This document shows, piece by piece, positions 1-11,718 of a stretch of 64,000 bases of DNA; positions within the stretch are counted from its first letter, which is position 1, and every line of letters starts with the position of its first letter. This DNA comes from Dendrocalamus latiflorus (Eukaryota > Streptophyta > Magnoliopsida > Poales > Poaceae). The notes below the pieces were generated by a model. The model was not told the origin of the DNA, made no database searches, and saw nothing but the letters and a program-made list of their open reading frames with translations. A program made the translations under genes and the position numbers. The stretch lies in NCBI GenBank assembly GCA_017311315.1, contig CM029666.1, positions 32,250,749 through 32,314,748 on the forward strand. Direction: 5' to 3'.

Positions 1-40
1 CGTGGGGAGGACAAGAGCAAGCCTCCAGATCCGAAGAAGG

Positions 41-1938
41 ATGGCACCAAAGAAAGCTTCATCATTGGCGGCGAAGAAGAAGAAGGTGGGGGCGGCGGAA
101 TCCCGTGTCAATACCAGGGCTTCAGTGTTGGCAGCCGCGGGCGTGGGTGGCGATGTGGGTGTGGCGGTCGCGAACACCGGTGTTCACGACGCGATGCTTG
201 ACCCCGCCACCACCGCCGCGACGTTCGATCCCGCCAACACCGCCGCGACGCTCGACCCCGCCACCACCGCCGCGGCGCTCGATGCCATCACCACTGCCGT
301 GGCGCTCGACGCCATCACCACCGCCGCGACGCTTGATCTCGCCCCCACCGCCGCGACGCTTGATCCCGCCACCACCGCCGCGACGCTCGACCCCACCACC
401 ATCGCCGCGACGCCCGACCCCGCCACCGCCGGTGCGACAGTCGACACCGCCCCGCGCATGGTAGGTAACCCCACTGCAGGTATCGCGACAGTCACCGACA
501 GCGGTGCTCGGGTGGTCGGAGGCAGCAACGCCGATGTCCACGCAGGCACGGCGTCCGCTCCCCCACTCGGTGCAGGAACGGTGACCGATTCTGGCGGCAA
601 TGCGGGCTTCGTCACTGGCTCCGGAGTTCTTCACGCCAGCGCAGCGGGCAGTCCGGGAGCACAGGCAGTGGTTGCCGCCGCTCCGGTCGCGCCCCCAGGC
701 GCGCCAACGGCTCCAACCACGTCCACGGTGGAGAACGCCCTGCTGGTGGCCCTCAGCGCATTTCAGCGGGAGCTAACGGATCTCTGCGGAGCAGTACGGG
801 ACATGCAAGAGGCTCGGAGCCAACAGGCCCCACCGGTGGTCGCATCGAAGCCCACACCGGAGAGGGCGGATAGCCGCGACGCCCCCACGTCCAGTCGCGT
901 CCCACTACGACGCGTGGACCCGGAGTCCCCACTCTCTGCGGGCCTGCTGCAGGCGCCGTGGCCGGAGGACTTCAAGTTCCCAAGTGTCATTGAAGCGTAC
1001 AAAGGCGACACGGACCCACGGGAATTCGTGCGCGTGTATGAGACCGCCATCGAAGCCGCCAGCGGAGATGACACCACGAAGGCGAAGGGGCTCCCGCTCG
1101 CGTTGCAGGGGGTGGCGCTCTCTTGGTTTTTCACCATCGAGCCACAGTCCATCTACGCGTGGGAGCAGATCCGCGACCGACTCTACAACAACTTTCAGGG
1201 AAACTACGTCGAGCGCGTCGACGTGGACCAGCTCTTCGCAGTCAAGCAAAAACCGTCGGAGAGGCTTCGGGATTACTTCAAGCGCTTCGCGAAGGTACGT
1301 TGCCAGGTCAAGGACGTCAATGAAACAACCGTCATCAACGCAGTGATACAAGGCCTCCGCCCGGGTTCAATGGCCGAATACAACGCACGGACACCAATCA
1401 AGACGATGGCGAAGCTCTTCGACAAGATGGAAGAGTACGCTAGAGCGGAAGAGGACGCACGGCGGAGACATGGCGACGACTCCGACACCAACCAGGTGGA
1501 AGGCTCGGCACAAAACGATGGCTCGCCGAAGGAGGGCTCATCGAATGGCAAGCGTAAGCAGGAGCCATCGAAGGACGCCTCCGAGCGCAAGGAGGCCCAG
1601 CACAAAGATTCGTCGGGCGACAAGCCCAAGCACGACCAACGCAAATCTCGGAAACCTCACTACGTCTTTGACATCGAGGGTGGTTCCGAGGACAACGCCC
1701 CACTGGTCGCGGCGAGAGAGGGCACCGTGGCCGGGGGCGGGGTCGCGACGACAGAGCCCGCGAAGAGTACAACGAACAGCACCTTGGGCAGTGGTGCGAA
1801 GTCCACGGTCGGGGCAGCCACGACACGCATGTGTGTGCCACCATCGCAGCACTCCGACAGAGCGTCGCCAGAGACAGAAACCCTGAGGCGCGTTCGCCCG
1901 TCATGGCTCACGTCCAACACCCCCAGGACCAAGGAATG
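41..1938 (+). pseudogene. gag of element 1 (N-terminal and capsid part, frameshifted)
   Basis: Structural polyprotein of a gypsy-type element. ATG 41 is chosen because it aligns with the gag start of element 2 (MAPKKAS...). The N-terminal 230 residues are a low-complexity Ala/Thr/Pro tract built of degenerate repeats (DPATTAATL). A retrotransposon gag domain follows at about nt 950-1480 (motifs FKFPSVIEAYKG, DTDPREF, IQGLRPG), then a charged Lys/Ser-rich tail. Between about 1690 and 1790 the frame is shifted, because the zinc-knuckle-like WCEVHG segment lies in another frame. The reading is then broken at 1938 by a solo LTR; the downstream half resumes at 4020. It is not translatable as it stands. 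Confidence 0.85.
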
Positions 1939-4019
1939 TGACATGCGTCATTTTTGCATATATTTTGCCGTCATTTTGCCCTCTTATTTTTCACATTTTG
2001 GGATCATTTATCATCATTTACACGCCTTTATATATTTAATTGCTCGAAATGGACTGTTTTACACTTTTTTGTACTTTTCCACAGGCCGGCGCGATTAAGG
2101 CGCATAAACGACAAATTTGGCATTTTGGGGCTACTCCGTACAGTTGTACGCGTCGTCACAGATGCGTAGGATCAAATCGCGATGAAATCGGAGTTTCTGA
2201 GGGCTAGAACAGAAGAAAACAATAGGAAAGGATCTAACTGCAAACCCTAACTTCTTGGAGGACTAAATCGCAAAAATGCAAAAATCCCCATTTCCTTAAG
2301 CCGCCGCCGCCTCCTGTGGAACCCTTGAGCCCAGCTTCCCTTCTTCCTTCATCCCCTTGCTTCTCCTCCCCCTACCCCCCTTCTTCTCCACCGTCGGCGC
2401 CGGCGAGGGCCGGGCCTTACCTCGCCGGTTACCTCCCTTTTTCACCGCCGCCACCACCTCTCGGCCGCTCCCCTTCTTCGCCTTCCACCGCCGCCGCATC
2501 CTTCTCCTCGCTCTTCCTCCGCCGCACCCGCGCGCAGCCGCGCCGTCTCCCTTCTCTTCCTCCCTTCTCCACCTTCTCCGGCCACCACTTCTCTTCTCCA
2601 CCACCGCCGCTCCTCCCTCTCTTCCGCTACTCCCCACAGCTCCTTCTCTTATCCGCGCCACTGCTTCCGCCTCTCCCCGCTGCTCCTCCCTCGGCCGCTC
2701 TCCTTTCCGGCCGCCTCACCGCAGGTTTGCTCTCCCCTCCTCACTTCTCTACTCCGGCCGCCCCACTTCTCCGGCTATCTCCGCCCGCCGCTCTTCCATT
2801 TCTTCCACCTCCGGCTGCCGCTCCAGATCCCCTCTCCGGCCACCTCGTCGCCATCTACCACCTTCGGCCGCCTCCCTGCTCTTCTACCACCGACCGCCAC
2901 CGTCTACTTCCACATCCGGCCGCAGCTCACTAGCGCCGCCTCGTCCCGTGCACCGCCCGCCGACCTCTTCTCCACCGACGCCAACAACTTCCTCCTCTGC
3001 TTCCCCTTCACCGAGCTGGACGGCATCGACGGCCACTGCTTCCTCTACGGCGCCGCCGCCAATCTCTCCTCTGCTACTTCTACCCCATTAGGTTGAATCT
3101 TTCCCAAAATCTTCATTTCTCATTACTGTTGATGTTAATTACCCTGTTCATTACAGATTTTGAGAATTGTGAATGTTAATCTGGTTCTGTGATGTTGGTG
3201 AATTATGAACTGTGATGGATGCTTGTGATTGTGCTATGTTAATTTGTTCAAGAACTGCAATTCGTCTGTTACCAATAGTTTAATTACAGTCAGTGCCTAC
3301 AATTTGTCATCTGTGTTGATGTTAGTGATCTTTATGTTAGTAATTGTCATTTATATTTAGCTCTGTCTGTCGAGTTGTTTGTTAGATGTCAGAGTTAGTA
3401 TCAGTGGATCACCTTGTGTTTGTTTGCACAGACTAGCGATTCGGCGACCGTTTCTTTTCCCCCAGTGCTGTCTCAACCTCCCTTTGCTTCTAAACCCTCC
3501 CTCTTTGCTTTTCTCAGCGGTTGCTCGATAGTTAAGTCGTGCGTGTGTTCGTAGTTTTGTGTTGTCCTGCCGTCGTTGCCTAGTTAGCTGCCGATCGTTT
3601 TCTCCCTCGTCTTCTCTTGACTCCCTCCGTGCTTCTAACCCTCCCCTATTGCTTCTCGTCTCTCTACCTCTTTCTTTCTTACGGTCGTTAGCTAGGTAGA
3701 TCGTCGATCGGTAGTCGTGTTCATTCGTTTAGTCTTGCCGTGTCGTTTGTTCTTGTGCGTCGTTGTTGTTCTTTTAGTTAGTCGTCGTTTTGTTCGTTTG
3801 ATCGTACGACGTCCATTCGTACGGTCGTTCGTTTCGTCGTTGTTGGATAGATCGTTTGGTCGTTTTAGTCGTTTTAGTTTAGTTTTCTCCCCCGTTTCGT
3901 TTGACCTAGCTTTAGCTGAGCATTAGTAGCCTCAGTCTAGTCCCTGTGGAGAACACGACACTCGCCACTATTTCAGTGGCAGCCCGTGCACTTGCGGGTG
4001 TACTATTTTTGCACGATCA
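1939..4019. mobile_element. Solo LTR (2081 bp) inserted in gag of element 1
   Basis: The segment starts TGACATGCG and ends CACGATCA, and is flanked on both sides by the 5-bp duplication GAATG (1934-1938 and 4020-4024). Removing it with one GAATG copy restores continuity of the element 1 gag/protease region. There is no internal coding region between two LTRs, so this is a solo LTR left by recombination of a large gypsy-type element. The C-rich and T-rich interior (2290-3940) gives long proline/serine-rich open frames (for example 2316-2933) with no protein similarity that I recognise; I do not treat them as genes. The long LTR with its TG...CA ends suggests an Athila/Tat-type relative, but the family name is not certain. 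Confidence 0.9.
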
Positions 4020-4744
4020 GAATGCAACCCCAGGAAGGCCCCCTGCGGATTCAGGCCCACGTGCAGCAACCTCGGGGGGGGCTCCTGCAATTGCAAGCCC
4101 CAGAAGGAGCCCAGCGCAAGGTCATAAACGTCATCTCCGGGGGCTCCTCGTTGGAGTTCACCTCGGCGCGACAGCGGAAGGCCTATGCGAGGAGGCTACA
4201 CCACGTCGCGGCATACCCAGCGCAGGCGCCACCGGAGTGGGCACAACACGAAATCACCTTCACGTCCGCTGACGCTGAAGGAGTGGAATTCCCCCACCAC
4301 GATCCCCTGGTCATCCAGGTCATCATCGCAGGATGCGAAGTCAGGCGCGTCCTGGTTGACGGAGAAAGCTCTGCGAACATCTTGTTCGCAGCGGCCTTCG
4401 ATCAGATGGGAGTCCCCTGAAGTCGATTGGGCCCTTCGGGCATCCCCCTGCAAGGCTTCAGAGGGCAACCTCTGCGGGCATTGGGCCAGATATGCCTCCA
4501 AATCTCCTTTGGCCGAGACGATAATGTGAGGAGTGAGGACGCCACCTTCGACGTTGTCGACATCTCGTACCCCTACAATGCTATATTGGGGCGGCCAACC
4601 TTGAACTCTCTCGGGGCAGTCCCACATCACGGCTTCCTATGTATGAAGCTCCCTGGACCACGGGCCATCATCACCGTCCACGGCGATCAGGATATGGCTC
4701 GGCGCATAGACCTAGGCAGCAAAGGTCCACACCACGAGACATGA
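4020..4744 (+). pseudogene. gag C-terminus and aspartic protease of element 1 (interrupted)
   Basis: Continuation of the element 1 polyprotein after the solo LTR. It aligns with element 2 residues through VNVITGG, the protease core (here VDGESSANILF, versus VDGGSSANILF in element 2) and the conserved YNAILGRP segment near 4575. The retropepsin-like aspartate is in VDG near 4355. A TGA at about 4418 follows the motif DQMGVP, and the rest of the protease domain is open in the +1-related frame from about 4427 to 4744. After the stop at 4742-4744 no reverse transcriptase follows; the next sequence is a short spacer with an AATAAA and then tandem repeats. Confidence 0.8.
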
Positions 4745-4907
4745 CGAAACACCTAGGCCGGGTGTGCAAGTGCAAAGATCATTGGCGGCTCTGGAAAGCA
4801 CCCCGCCTCATCACCGGACGACGACAGCTGCAGTCAATCCCGTCCTTAAACGGTCAGTGGTCAATATCCCACCGTTTGTAATCGCTCACCCACGCAAATG
4901 GGAATTT

Positions 4908-4913
4908 AATAAA
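4908..4913 (+). promoter_or_regulatory. Candidate polyadenylation signal downstream of gag, element 1
   Basis: AATAAA in the gag sense, about 165 bp after the gag/protease stop, in the context GGAATTTAATAAAGTTCACC. Element 2 has the similar context GGAGTTCAATAAAGCTCG at 55135-55140 (minus strand), just after integrase. Conservation of the hexamer at the end of the sense coding region in both copies suggests a transcript end before the repeat array. This is inference only. Confidence 0.4.
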
Positions 4914-4976
4914 GTTCACCATTTGCAAAAATTTTCTTGTTTCCCGTAAGAAGTGCGCGAAGGATTACCTTCGCGC

Positions 4977-5850
4977 GCACTCTCCATGAGTATAAACGAA
5001 GACACGCGTTCGCACGCGCACTCTCCATGAAAAACACGGGCATGTGTATAAACAAAGACACGCGTCCGCGCGCGCACTCTCCATGAAAAACACGGGCATG
5101 AGTATAAACAAAGACACGCGTCCGCGCGCGCACTCTCCGTGAAAAACACGGGCATGAGTATAAACAAAGACACGTGTCCGCGCGTGCACTCTCTGTGAAA
5201 AACACGGATATGAGTATAAACAAAGACGCGTGGGGGATGCCTCCGCGCGCACTCTACGGAGTATAAATAAGACGTAGCGTTGAGGTCCGCCTCCGCACGC
5301 AACTTCACTGCCCGCAACGCGCGGAGGCTTGCCTCCGCGCGCAGTCCACGGACTCTAAATAAGACGTAGCGCTGAGGTCCGCCTCCGCACGCACTCTACG
5401 GAGTATAAATAAGGCATAACGTTGAGGTCCGCCTGCGCACGCAACTTCACCGCCCGCAACGCGCGGAGACTTGCCTCCGCACGCAGTCCACGGACTCTAA
5501 ATAAGACGTGGCATTGAGGTCCGCCTCCGCACGCACTCTACGGAGTATAAATAAGACGTAGCGTTGAGGTACGCCTCCGCACGCACCTTCACCGCCCGCA
5601 ACGCGCAGAGGCTTGCCTTCGCGCGCAGTCCACGGACTCTAAATAAGACGCAGCGTGAGGCCTACCTCCGTGCGCACTCTACGGAGTATAAATCAGACAC
5701 GGATGTTGTCCCTGCGCACTCTACTGAGTCTAAACAAGACGCGGATGCTCCCGCGCACGCATAAGTATTATTTCTATGCGTACTCTCCGGAGTATAAACA
5801 CCGCGTGATTGACGATCCTTGCACCATGAGTCCTGATAAGACGCACTAGG
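4977..5850. repeat. Tandem array A of element 1 (56-bp and related units)
   Basis: From 4977 to about 5240 there are about five units of 56 bp, each with CACTCTCC, TATAAAC and ACGCG. From about 5235 to 5850 there are longer related units carrying GGAGTATAAATAAGACG and GGTCCGCCTCCGCACGC. The second type is the reverse complement of the 54-bp array at 52845-55065 in element 2, so the two arrays are homologous. It lies between the end of gag and the antisense gene. Long open frames in it come from the periodicity and are not genes. Confidence 0.9.
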
Positions 5851-5929
5851 GGTTCGCCTCCGCGTGCATCTCGCAGTGATCGCACAAAAGGCAGTCGAGG
5901 CTCGCCTCCGTATGCGCCTTGTAAAGTCG

Positions 5930-6520
5930 GCGTGAGACGTGGCAGCAGCTTACACTCACGAGCACCACTCGTGTGCCTACCTCGACTAAGGCGCCAGCTC
6001 CACCGCCAGCACCTCGAAAGGTAGGGGATGGAGCGCTCACGCGTCTACCTCGACTGAGGCACCGGCTCCGCCGCCACCACCTCGAAAGGTAGGGGACGGA
6101 GCGCTCGTGCGTCTACCTCGAATGAGGCGCCGGCTCCGCCGCCACCACCTCGAAAGGTAGGGGACGGAGCGCTCGCGCGTCTACCTCGACTGAGGCGCCG
6201 GCTCTGCCGCCACCACTTCGAAAGGTAGGGAACGAAGCGCTCGCGTGTCTACCTCGACTGAGGCGCCAGCGGACTTCGAAAGGTAGGCGACGGAGCGCTC
6301 GCGCGTCTACCTTGACTGAGACGCCGGATCCGCTGCCACCACTTCGAAAGGTAGGGGACGGAGCACTCGCGCGTCTACCTCAACTAAGGCGCCGGCTCCG
6401 CCGCCACCACTTCGAAAGTTAGGGGATGAAGCGCTCGCGCGTCTACCTCGACTAAGGCGCCGGCTCTACTGCCACCACTTCAAAAGGTAGGGGACGGGGC
6501 GTTCGCGCGTCTACTCCGGC
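5930..6520. repeat. Tandem array B of element 1 (68-bp units)
   Basis: About eight to nine degenerate copies of a 68-bp unit containing GCGTCTACCTCGACTGAGGC, a GCTCCGCCGCCACCAC stretch, TCGAAAGGTAGGGGACGGAG and the next GCGTCTACC. The spacing of GCGTCTACC (6041, 6109, 6177) gives the period. The unit is homologous, in the same orientation relative to gag, to the array at 48645-49185 in element 2. There the array lies next to the 3' LTR rather than next to array A. Confidence 0.9.
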
Positions 6521-6925
6521 TAGGCCCAGACCGCTGTATGTAGGCGGGCACGGTGTAGCCTCGCCTTTCTACCACAAGACTACGTCATCGCAAACAAGAA
6601 TGGAGGCGCGGACAACATTTTTCAACCAAACCCTCCCCTATACTGTGCATCCATCGGAAGATGTTTACAAAGGTACACAGTTAAGTGTACACATCCTAAG
6701 GTACTCAAAGCCGCTACTCGGCAGGCTCCTTCTTAATGTGCGTCCGCGCCGGGGCCTCACTCGAAGAAGCCCGGCTTGCCCAGAAGTCCAGCGACTCCTC
6801 GGCCCTCCGCCAGCGCCGAAGGTATCGTCGGGTCACAAGGTTAGAAACCAGCAGCCGGCCCCGGTCAAGTAACTGCTCGGGACACGGGGGCACACAAATC
6901 AGCACATCAGTGAGGCAACTTACAC

Positions 6926-6931
6926 TTTATT
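6926..6931 (-). promoter_or_regulatory. Candidate polyadenylation signal of the antisense gene, element 1
   Basis: AATAAA on the minus strand about 20 bp after the antisense gene stop at 6952. It fits a minus-strand transcript ending just before array B. Position is the only support. Confidence 0.4.
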
Positions 6932-6951
6932 CATAAGGAAAAGGCCTCGTC

Positions 6952-9900
6952 TTACAACGCACACCAACGCACGGAGGCCATGGCGTCACACCTGTGGGTT
7001 CGCGCCGCCCTCCGGGCCCTCGGGGCCCCCTCATCGCGTCGTGGGACCTCATCCAGCCACAAACCGAGGTCCCCCTCGTTGTATAGGCTGTTCCGCAGCT
7101 CGACCTGTGCCGCAGCCTTCCCGATGTACTCCCAAATCCTCTCGTAGAAGAATCGCACGGGGCGGCGAACAGCGCGCACGGCACCAGATATCACACCAGC
7201 CCCGGCCGACATCTCTAAATGGGGATCAGCCAGCCCATTGATATGCTGGCAGCCCCGGTGCTGCAGAAGCGCGCACATCACGCATGACGTCACGTACAAG
7301 CAGTAGTTGCCGAACGTCGTCGCGGAGCTGAGGGCAACATTGGCTGCATCCCCAATCCGGCGAAGGGTCCACGACAGCTCTTCGGGCCCAAAGGAGCGGG
7401 GCGGCACTTCGGCGATAAGATCCTCCAGGGTGCTCTCCAGGGCCAGCATGGCATCCCACGTAGCCACTGAAGCATCGCCCAGAGCCCGGTCCCGCTCCGC
7501 CAGAGACGCGACGAGTACGTCCTTCTTCTTCTCCAGCGCGGCGATTTGCTGGATAAGCCATCCCGCTCCTCCGCAACTTCTCGCTGCGCTACCTCCGTGG
7601 CTGACACTCGCGCCGCTGCCACAAGCGCTTCGGTGTACGACTTCGCCTCCGCGCATTCTGTTTCCAAGCGGCGGATGCGGTCGTTCTTGCCGGCACGTGT
7701 CCCCTCGGCAACCGGTCCTCTAGCGCCCCCCGCTCACGGGCATAAGCTGCCTGCAGCGCCTGGGCCAAAACGAGGGTCTGTACGATAAAGTGGTCAGCAA
7801 GATTCTAAAGCGGCCACGTATCGTCATAAGGATAAATGCTTACCCTCACATCCGATACCTCCAATGCGTCCCCAAGGCGCTCCGTCCCGTAGGACGACAG
7901 CGCCTACGAATCAATGCTCGTGGCCGCGTCGTTCGCGACCCCGCGCCACGCCCCCAACACTTCCGAGGGAGGCACGAAGTCCGCTAGGTTCAGGTGCGCG
8001 GCGTTCGAGTCAGCAGCCTCGGGTGCATCGGACGCCCCCCTCAAGAGCATGTTCCCGCGCCCCGGAGATCGCCCGTCCTCCGGAATGAGCGTCGCTGCAA
8101 GAGGGTGTACCGGTTAGTGCCCTATAGGAGTATTGCAAAGCTACGTCAGGTTATATCAAGGTAACCTACCCTCGGTGGCCGAAGGTGGACTTCGCTGGGA
8201 CGTCCCCTCAACTTCGAGCGGAGTAACAGGGGCGCCAGCCCCCGGGGACGGCACCGGCCCTTGAGGCAGGGGAATCTCCGCATTAGGACCCATCGCCAAT
8301 TGTTCCCGTGCCACGGCTGCTGCGGCCAGAGGGGCGTGAGACATGGGGGCTTCGGAATCGGAGTCCCACAAGCTCCCAACACGGGTCGCCACGGCAAACC
8401 CCCTCGAAGTCTGATGAAGGGGGGATCGCAGGTGCGGCCGCTTCGCCCTGGGAGGAGAAGGTGAAGGCCCTGCCTCGGTAACCGCTGTAGAAGGCTCCAC
8501 GGTAGCAACGCTCACAGGCGGAGGCCCCGCCCTAGCAACCTCCGCCGGAGGCACCTCTGTCTCGGCCGCCATTGTTGGCGGAGACCTCGTTCCGCCGGCC
8601 TCCGCGAAGGGCAGCCTCGACATTGTCACCATCGCAGGCGGCGACTTCACTCCGGTGCCGCCAGCAGACGATGGCTCCACCTCGGCGACCGCCACAGGCG
8701 GCGGGACTTCCCCCTCCTGGTCATCCGCAGCGCACTCCCGATGCTTGGCACCGCTCGGAGACCTCTCACCCCCGCCATCCACACCCATCTCCAAGTCTGA
8801 GTCGGCATACTTCGCCGAATCAGACTCCGCACCCGCGGCATCGATAGGGGCAACGGCAGCTGTCACGCAGGGCACGGCTGTAGCAGTCTGAGTCTTCCCG
8901 CGAGATGGCCCCTTTTTTCCTGGGGCGCCGTCATCTTGACGTCGCGGTTGGCTCAGAGCCGGAGAGGCGCGTTCCGGCACGTGAACGCCCAGAGCCTCGC
9001 AGACGCGGTTTATCCGCCCCAGCCCCGCCTATGCGACTGCAGCCGTACGCTGCTCATGCTCCCTAGCCGTATATAGCCCAAGGAACATGTTTGCCGCGCG
9101 TTCCGTGTCCTTCAAGCGCATTCCTAGGCCGAGGCGAACAGCGAAAGGAAAGGCGGAGCACGGCCGAGGCTTACGAAGTCCAGAGGGCGCTGGTAGCGAG
9201 CAAATGGACGGGCGAACGTTGTCGTCCCGGAGTTTCCCGGCAGGTAGACGCCACTCATGGGCGAGCGGCGCCACGCCGTACATAATGTACTCCTCAGCGA
9301 GGTCACGCATGTTGAAGCGGGCGGTGACCCCCACCAGCCTTTGCGCCCTTCGCCTGTCTTCGGAGTTGAGCGTTATAATGGGCGTGGTGTTGAACACCAT
9401 CTGCTGGCCCGTACACTCGAGGCCGCTACCGCTCTCCACATGGTGGTAGAACCACCATCTTGTCCAGCCAGATTTCCACTTCGCTCGAGTGGAGTTCGCG
9501 GGGAAGAGCTTCCCGCACGGCGATCGCAGTATAAAGTTGACGCTGCCGAAGTTCGACAGTGTCCCATCCTTCCGCTCCTTCGGCTGGCACCGTGCATCGT
9601 GCAGATAGGCGAACATCGAGGCGCTGGGCCAGCACGCCTCCGAGCGCAAGGCCCAGCTGTACACGGCAAGGTGGGCCAGCGCGTTCGGAGTCAGTTGCGC
9701 CAGCTCCAGCCTGAAGGTTCGCAACACATCGCCAACGACCATCGTGGCCGGGATGCAAAGCTCGGCTTCAAAGTAGGCGATGAAGACAATCGCCTCCGAC
9801 TCCTCAGGTCGCGGTTCCACCTCGTCATCAGCGGGTAGCCGCACCGCCTGGCGGTCTGACAGCTTCCCCTCATGCAGCAGGGTGCGGATCATCTCCTCCG

Positions 9901-10081
9901 TCATGAGCATCGGACCCACGACGCTGGAGTAAGGGCCCTCCTTCCTCTCTGTCGCCACCCACCATTTGTCTGCCGCCACCGGGTCGCGCCCCTCGAGGGC
10001 ATACTCCACCTCAAGCGGCAAGGACCGCCGGCGGATAGCGTACTTGCCGACCGTTTGAGCGTGCTCGCTGCCGGGCGCCAT
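6952..10081 (-). pseudogene. Antisense four-exon gene (aORF) of element 1, Transposase_28-type domain, decayed
   Basis: Exons inferred by comparison with element 2: 10081-9175, 9123-8170, 8094-7844, 7777-6952. The introns are 51, 75 and 66 bp and obey GT-AG. Exon 1 encodes a Transposase_28-type domain ('putative gypsy type transposon'), with motifs EAIVFIAYFEAEL, FGSVNFILR and MRDLAEEYIMYGVAP. Exon 2 is a long Pro/Ala/Ser-rich linker. Exon 3 is short. Exon 4 has a coiled coil (IAALEKKKDVLVASLAERD) and a conserved C-terminal block (LLQHRGCQHINGLADPHL). Breaks are TAG at 9026-9028 in exon 2, TAG at 7904-7906 in exon 3 and a frameshift in exon 4 near 7680. The gene runs opposite to gag. Its function is unknown: the transposase label is a family name, and I see no convincing catalytic triad. 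Confidence 0.8.
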
Positions 10082-10202
10082 CGCTACCCAGGAACTAAAC
10101 GACGGCCAAAGGGAAGTGCGGTGGCAAGAAAATCAAAGAGCAGGAGACGAGAAGGACAATCAGAAAGCGTGTGGAGGAGGCAAAGACGTGGTACTACGGG
10201 GG

Positions 10203-10210
10203 TATTTAAA
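10203..10210 (-). promoter_or_regulatory. TATA-like box upstream of the antisense gene, element 1
   Basis: TTTAAATA on the minus strand, about 125 bp before the ATG at 10081. Element 2 has TTTATAAA (49642-49649) about 95 bp before its ATG. The matched placement supports a dedicated promoter for the antisense transcript. Not tested. Confidence 0.5.
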
Positions 10211-10249
10211 GACCCCTCGCCCCCCCCCCCACCACCACCGGTAAGCGTA

Positions 10250-11718
10250 CCGGCGGAAGACAAACCGCCCGCCTCCCCACGACCGGAGCCGAAGCATCGC
10301 GCCCGAAGCCGAAGCGTCGTGACCGCCCACGCGAGTCAGACATGACCACGGCCGTACAAAGACCTGTCAGCGCATGACGCGCCAGTAGCATCCCGCCGCG
10401 TGTCGACTCCCGCCAGGCATAAATGCAGGCCATGCGGCGTCGTGCAACCCCCGGCGCGTGTCGGCGCGATTCTCGAGACCTATGCAACAGCTTCGACGGG
10501 GTCTTCGTCCCAGCAGCGAGGCCCCGGATCCGACTTTGCCTCCGTTCCCGCGAAGGAACACCTCACCGGGACGTCGCGTAGATGTCGGAAGCTACCGCGA
10601 CTCCAACGTCCGCGCAACCCTCAGCCTCGGCCAACGAAGACCCAGTGTTCAGCTTTGGCCGAACCCGCAGAGCAGCGCAGGCGGCCACCTCGGCTTCAGA
10701 GTCCACGCGGCAACCTCACAGCATAAACCGGCGGGGATCCAGCCGCCTGGGTTCCCCGTAATTCGGGAACGCAAAGGCTGATTTACGGCAGGTTTTGACA
10801 TGTTCTTATAAACAGACAAGCTTCAGTACATGAACATTTCCTGATGGTAACGCTGGTGGGCGCAATCAGAGGATGCAGTTGGACTCAAGCATATATGTCT
10901 ACGAGAACAGGTCAAACCTCACCATCCATATGGAAGCACGGTGCGCGAGCAGGAGGCCACCTATCCGGCTGTACGATGCGGGTACAACACAGCATCAGCA
11001 GAACATATATACCCGACCAACCGGCACGAGCCCAACCAACGCGACGCAACCGGCGGGAGCCCAGCGGTTCGGCTACCCACGATCGGGGAATGCAACCGTT
11101 GGCAACTAGGGGCGCGCACGGGTAGGTGGGCAGACGGCGCACGATGCGCCCATGGCACCCCGCCACGTGTCCCACCCTTCTAGGGAAGGGGCGAGCGGCC
11201 ACGATCGTGCGACCGCTGACAGCCCACAATGCACCAGTCATGGCCCGCCGCATGTACACCTCAGGTGGGAAAGCATGCATGGCTGCAGCAGCCTGCTCCA
11301 GCCATCCCAGGTGTCGGCGCGATCCCAGGAGCCATTAAGGCGTGCCACCAGACTGCGGAGCCGGCCCACTTCGCGCCCACGTAAAGCCACCGGCGCGAGG
11401 TCTGCCTCCACTCCAACTTCACCTTCGCAGCCCTAAGAACCCGCGGCTCAAGACGGCCCGGGCAACTACCGACCCCGCCAAACCGAATGCGACCTCGGCC
11501 CCAACTTTGACTCCAACTCCTACGCCGACGTCGCCTTATGGACGACGGAGACTTCGCCAACCCGCCCAGCCCCATACCCTCGCGGCACGACCAACACTAC
11601 ACCAAGCAGTAAGACTCCGCCGAACGTTGGAAAAGCTCACATGCCGCAGGGACGGAGGGGGCCAAAGGGCTCATCGACATGGCTTCGGCCCGTGAAGCCC
11701 TTCACCATGAGAGGCTCC
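10250..11718. other. Non-coding 3' internal region of element 1
   Basis: GC-rich sequence between the antisense gene promoter and the 3' LTR. It contains several unconvincing open frames with no family that I recognise. The last bases before the LTR (CATGAGAGGCTCC) match the corresponding position in element 2 (48474-48487, inverted), where the polypurine tract is expected; a GGACGGAGGGGGCC stretch lies near 11650. Confidence 0.6.

Noticed and set aside
2296..3091. Long Pro/Ser-rich open frames on plus and Arg/Gly-rich on minus
   Set aside because: They lie wholly within the solo LTR and reflect C-rich composition.
4977..6520. CRISPR-like regularly spaced repeats
   Set aside because: Units are directly adjacent without unique spacers and lie within a plant retrotransposon; no cas genes.
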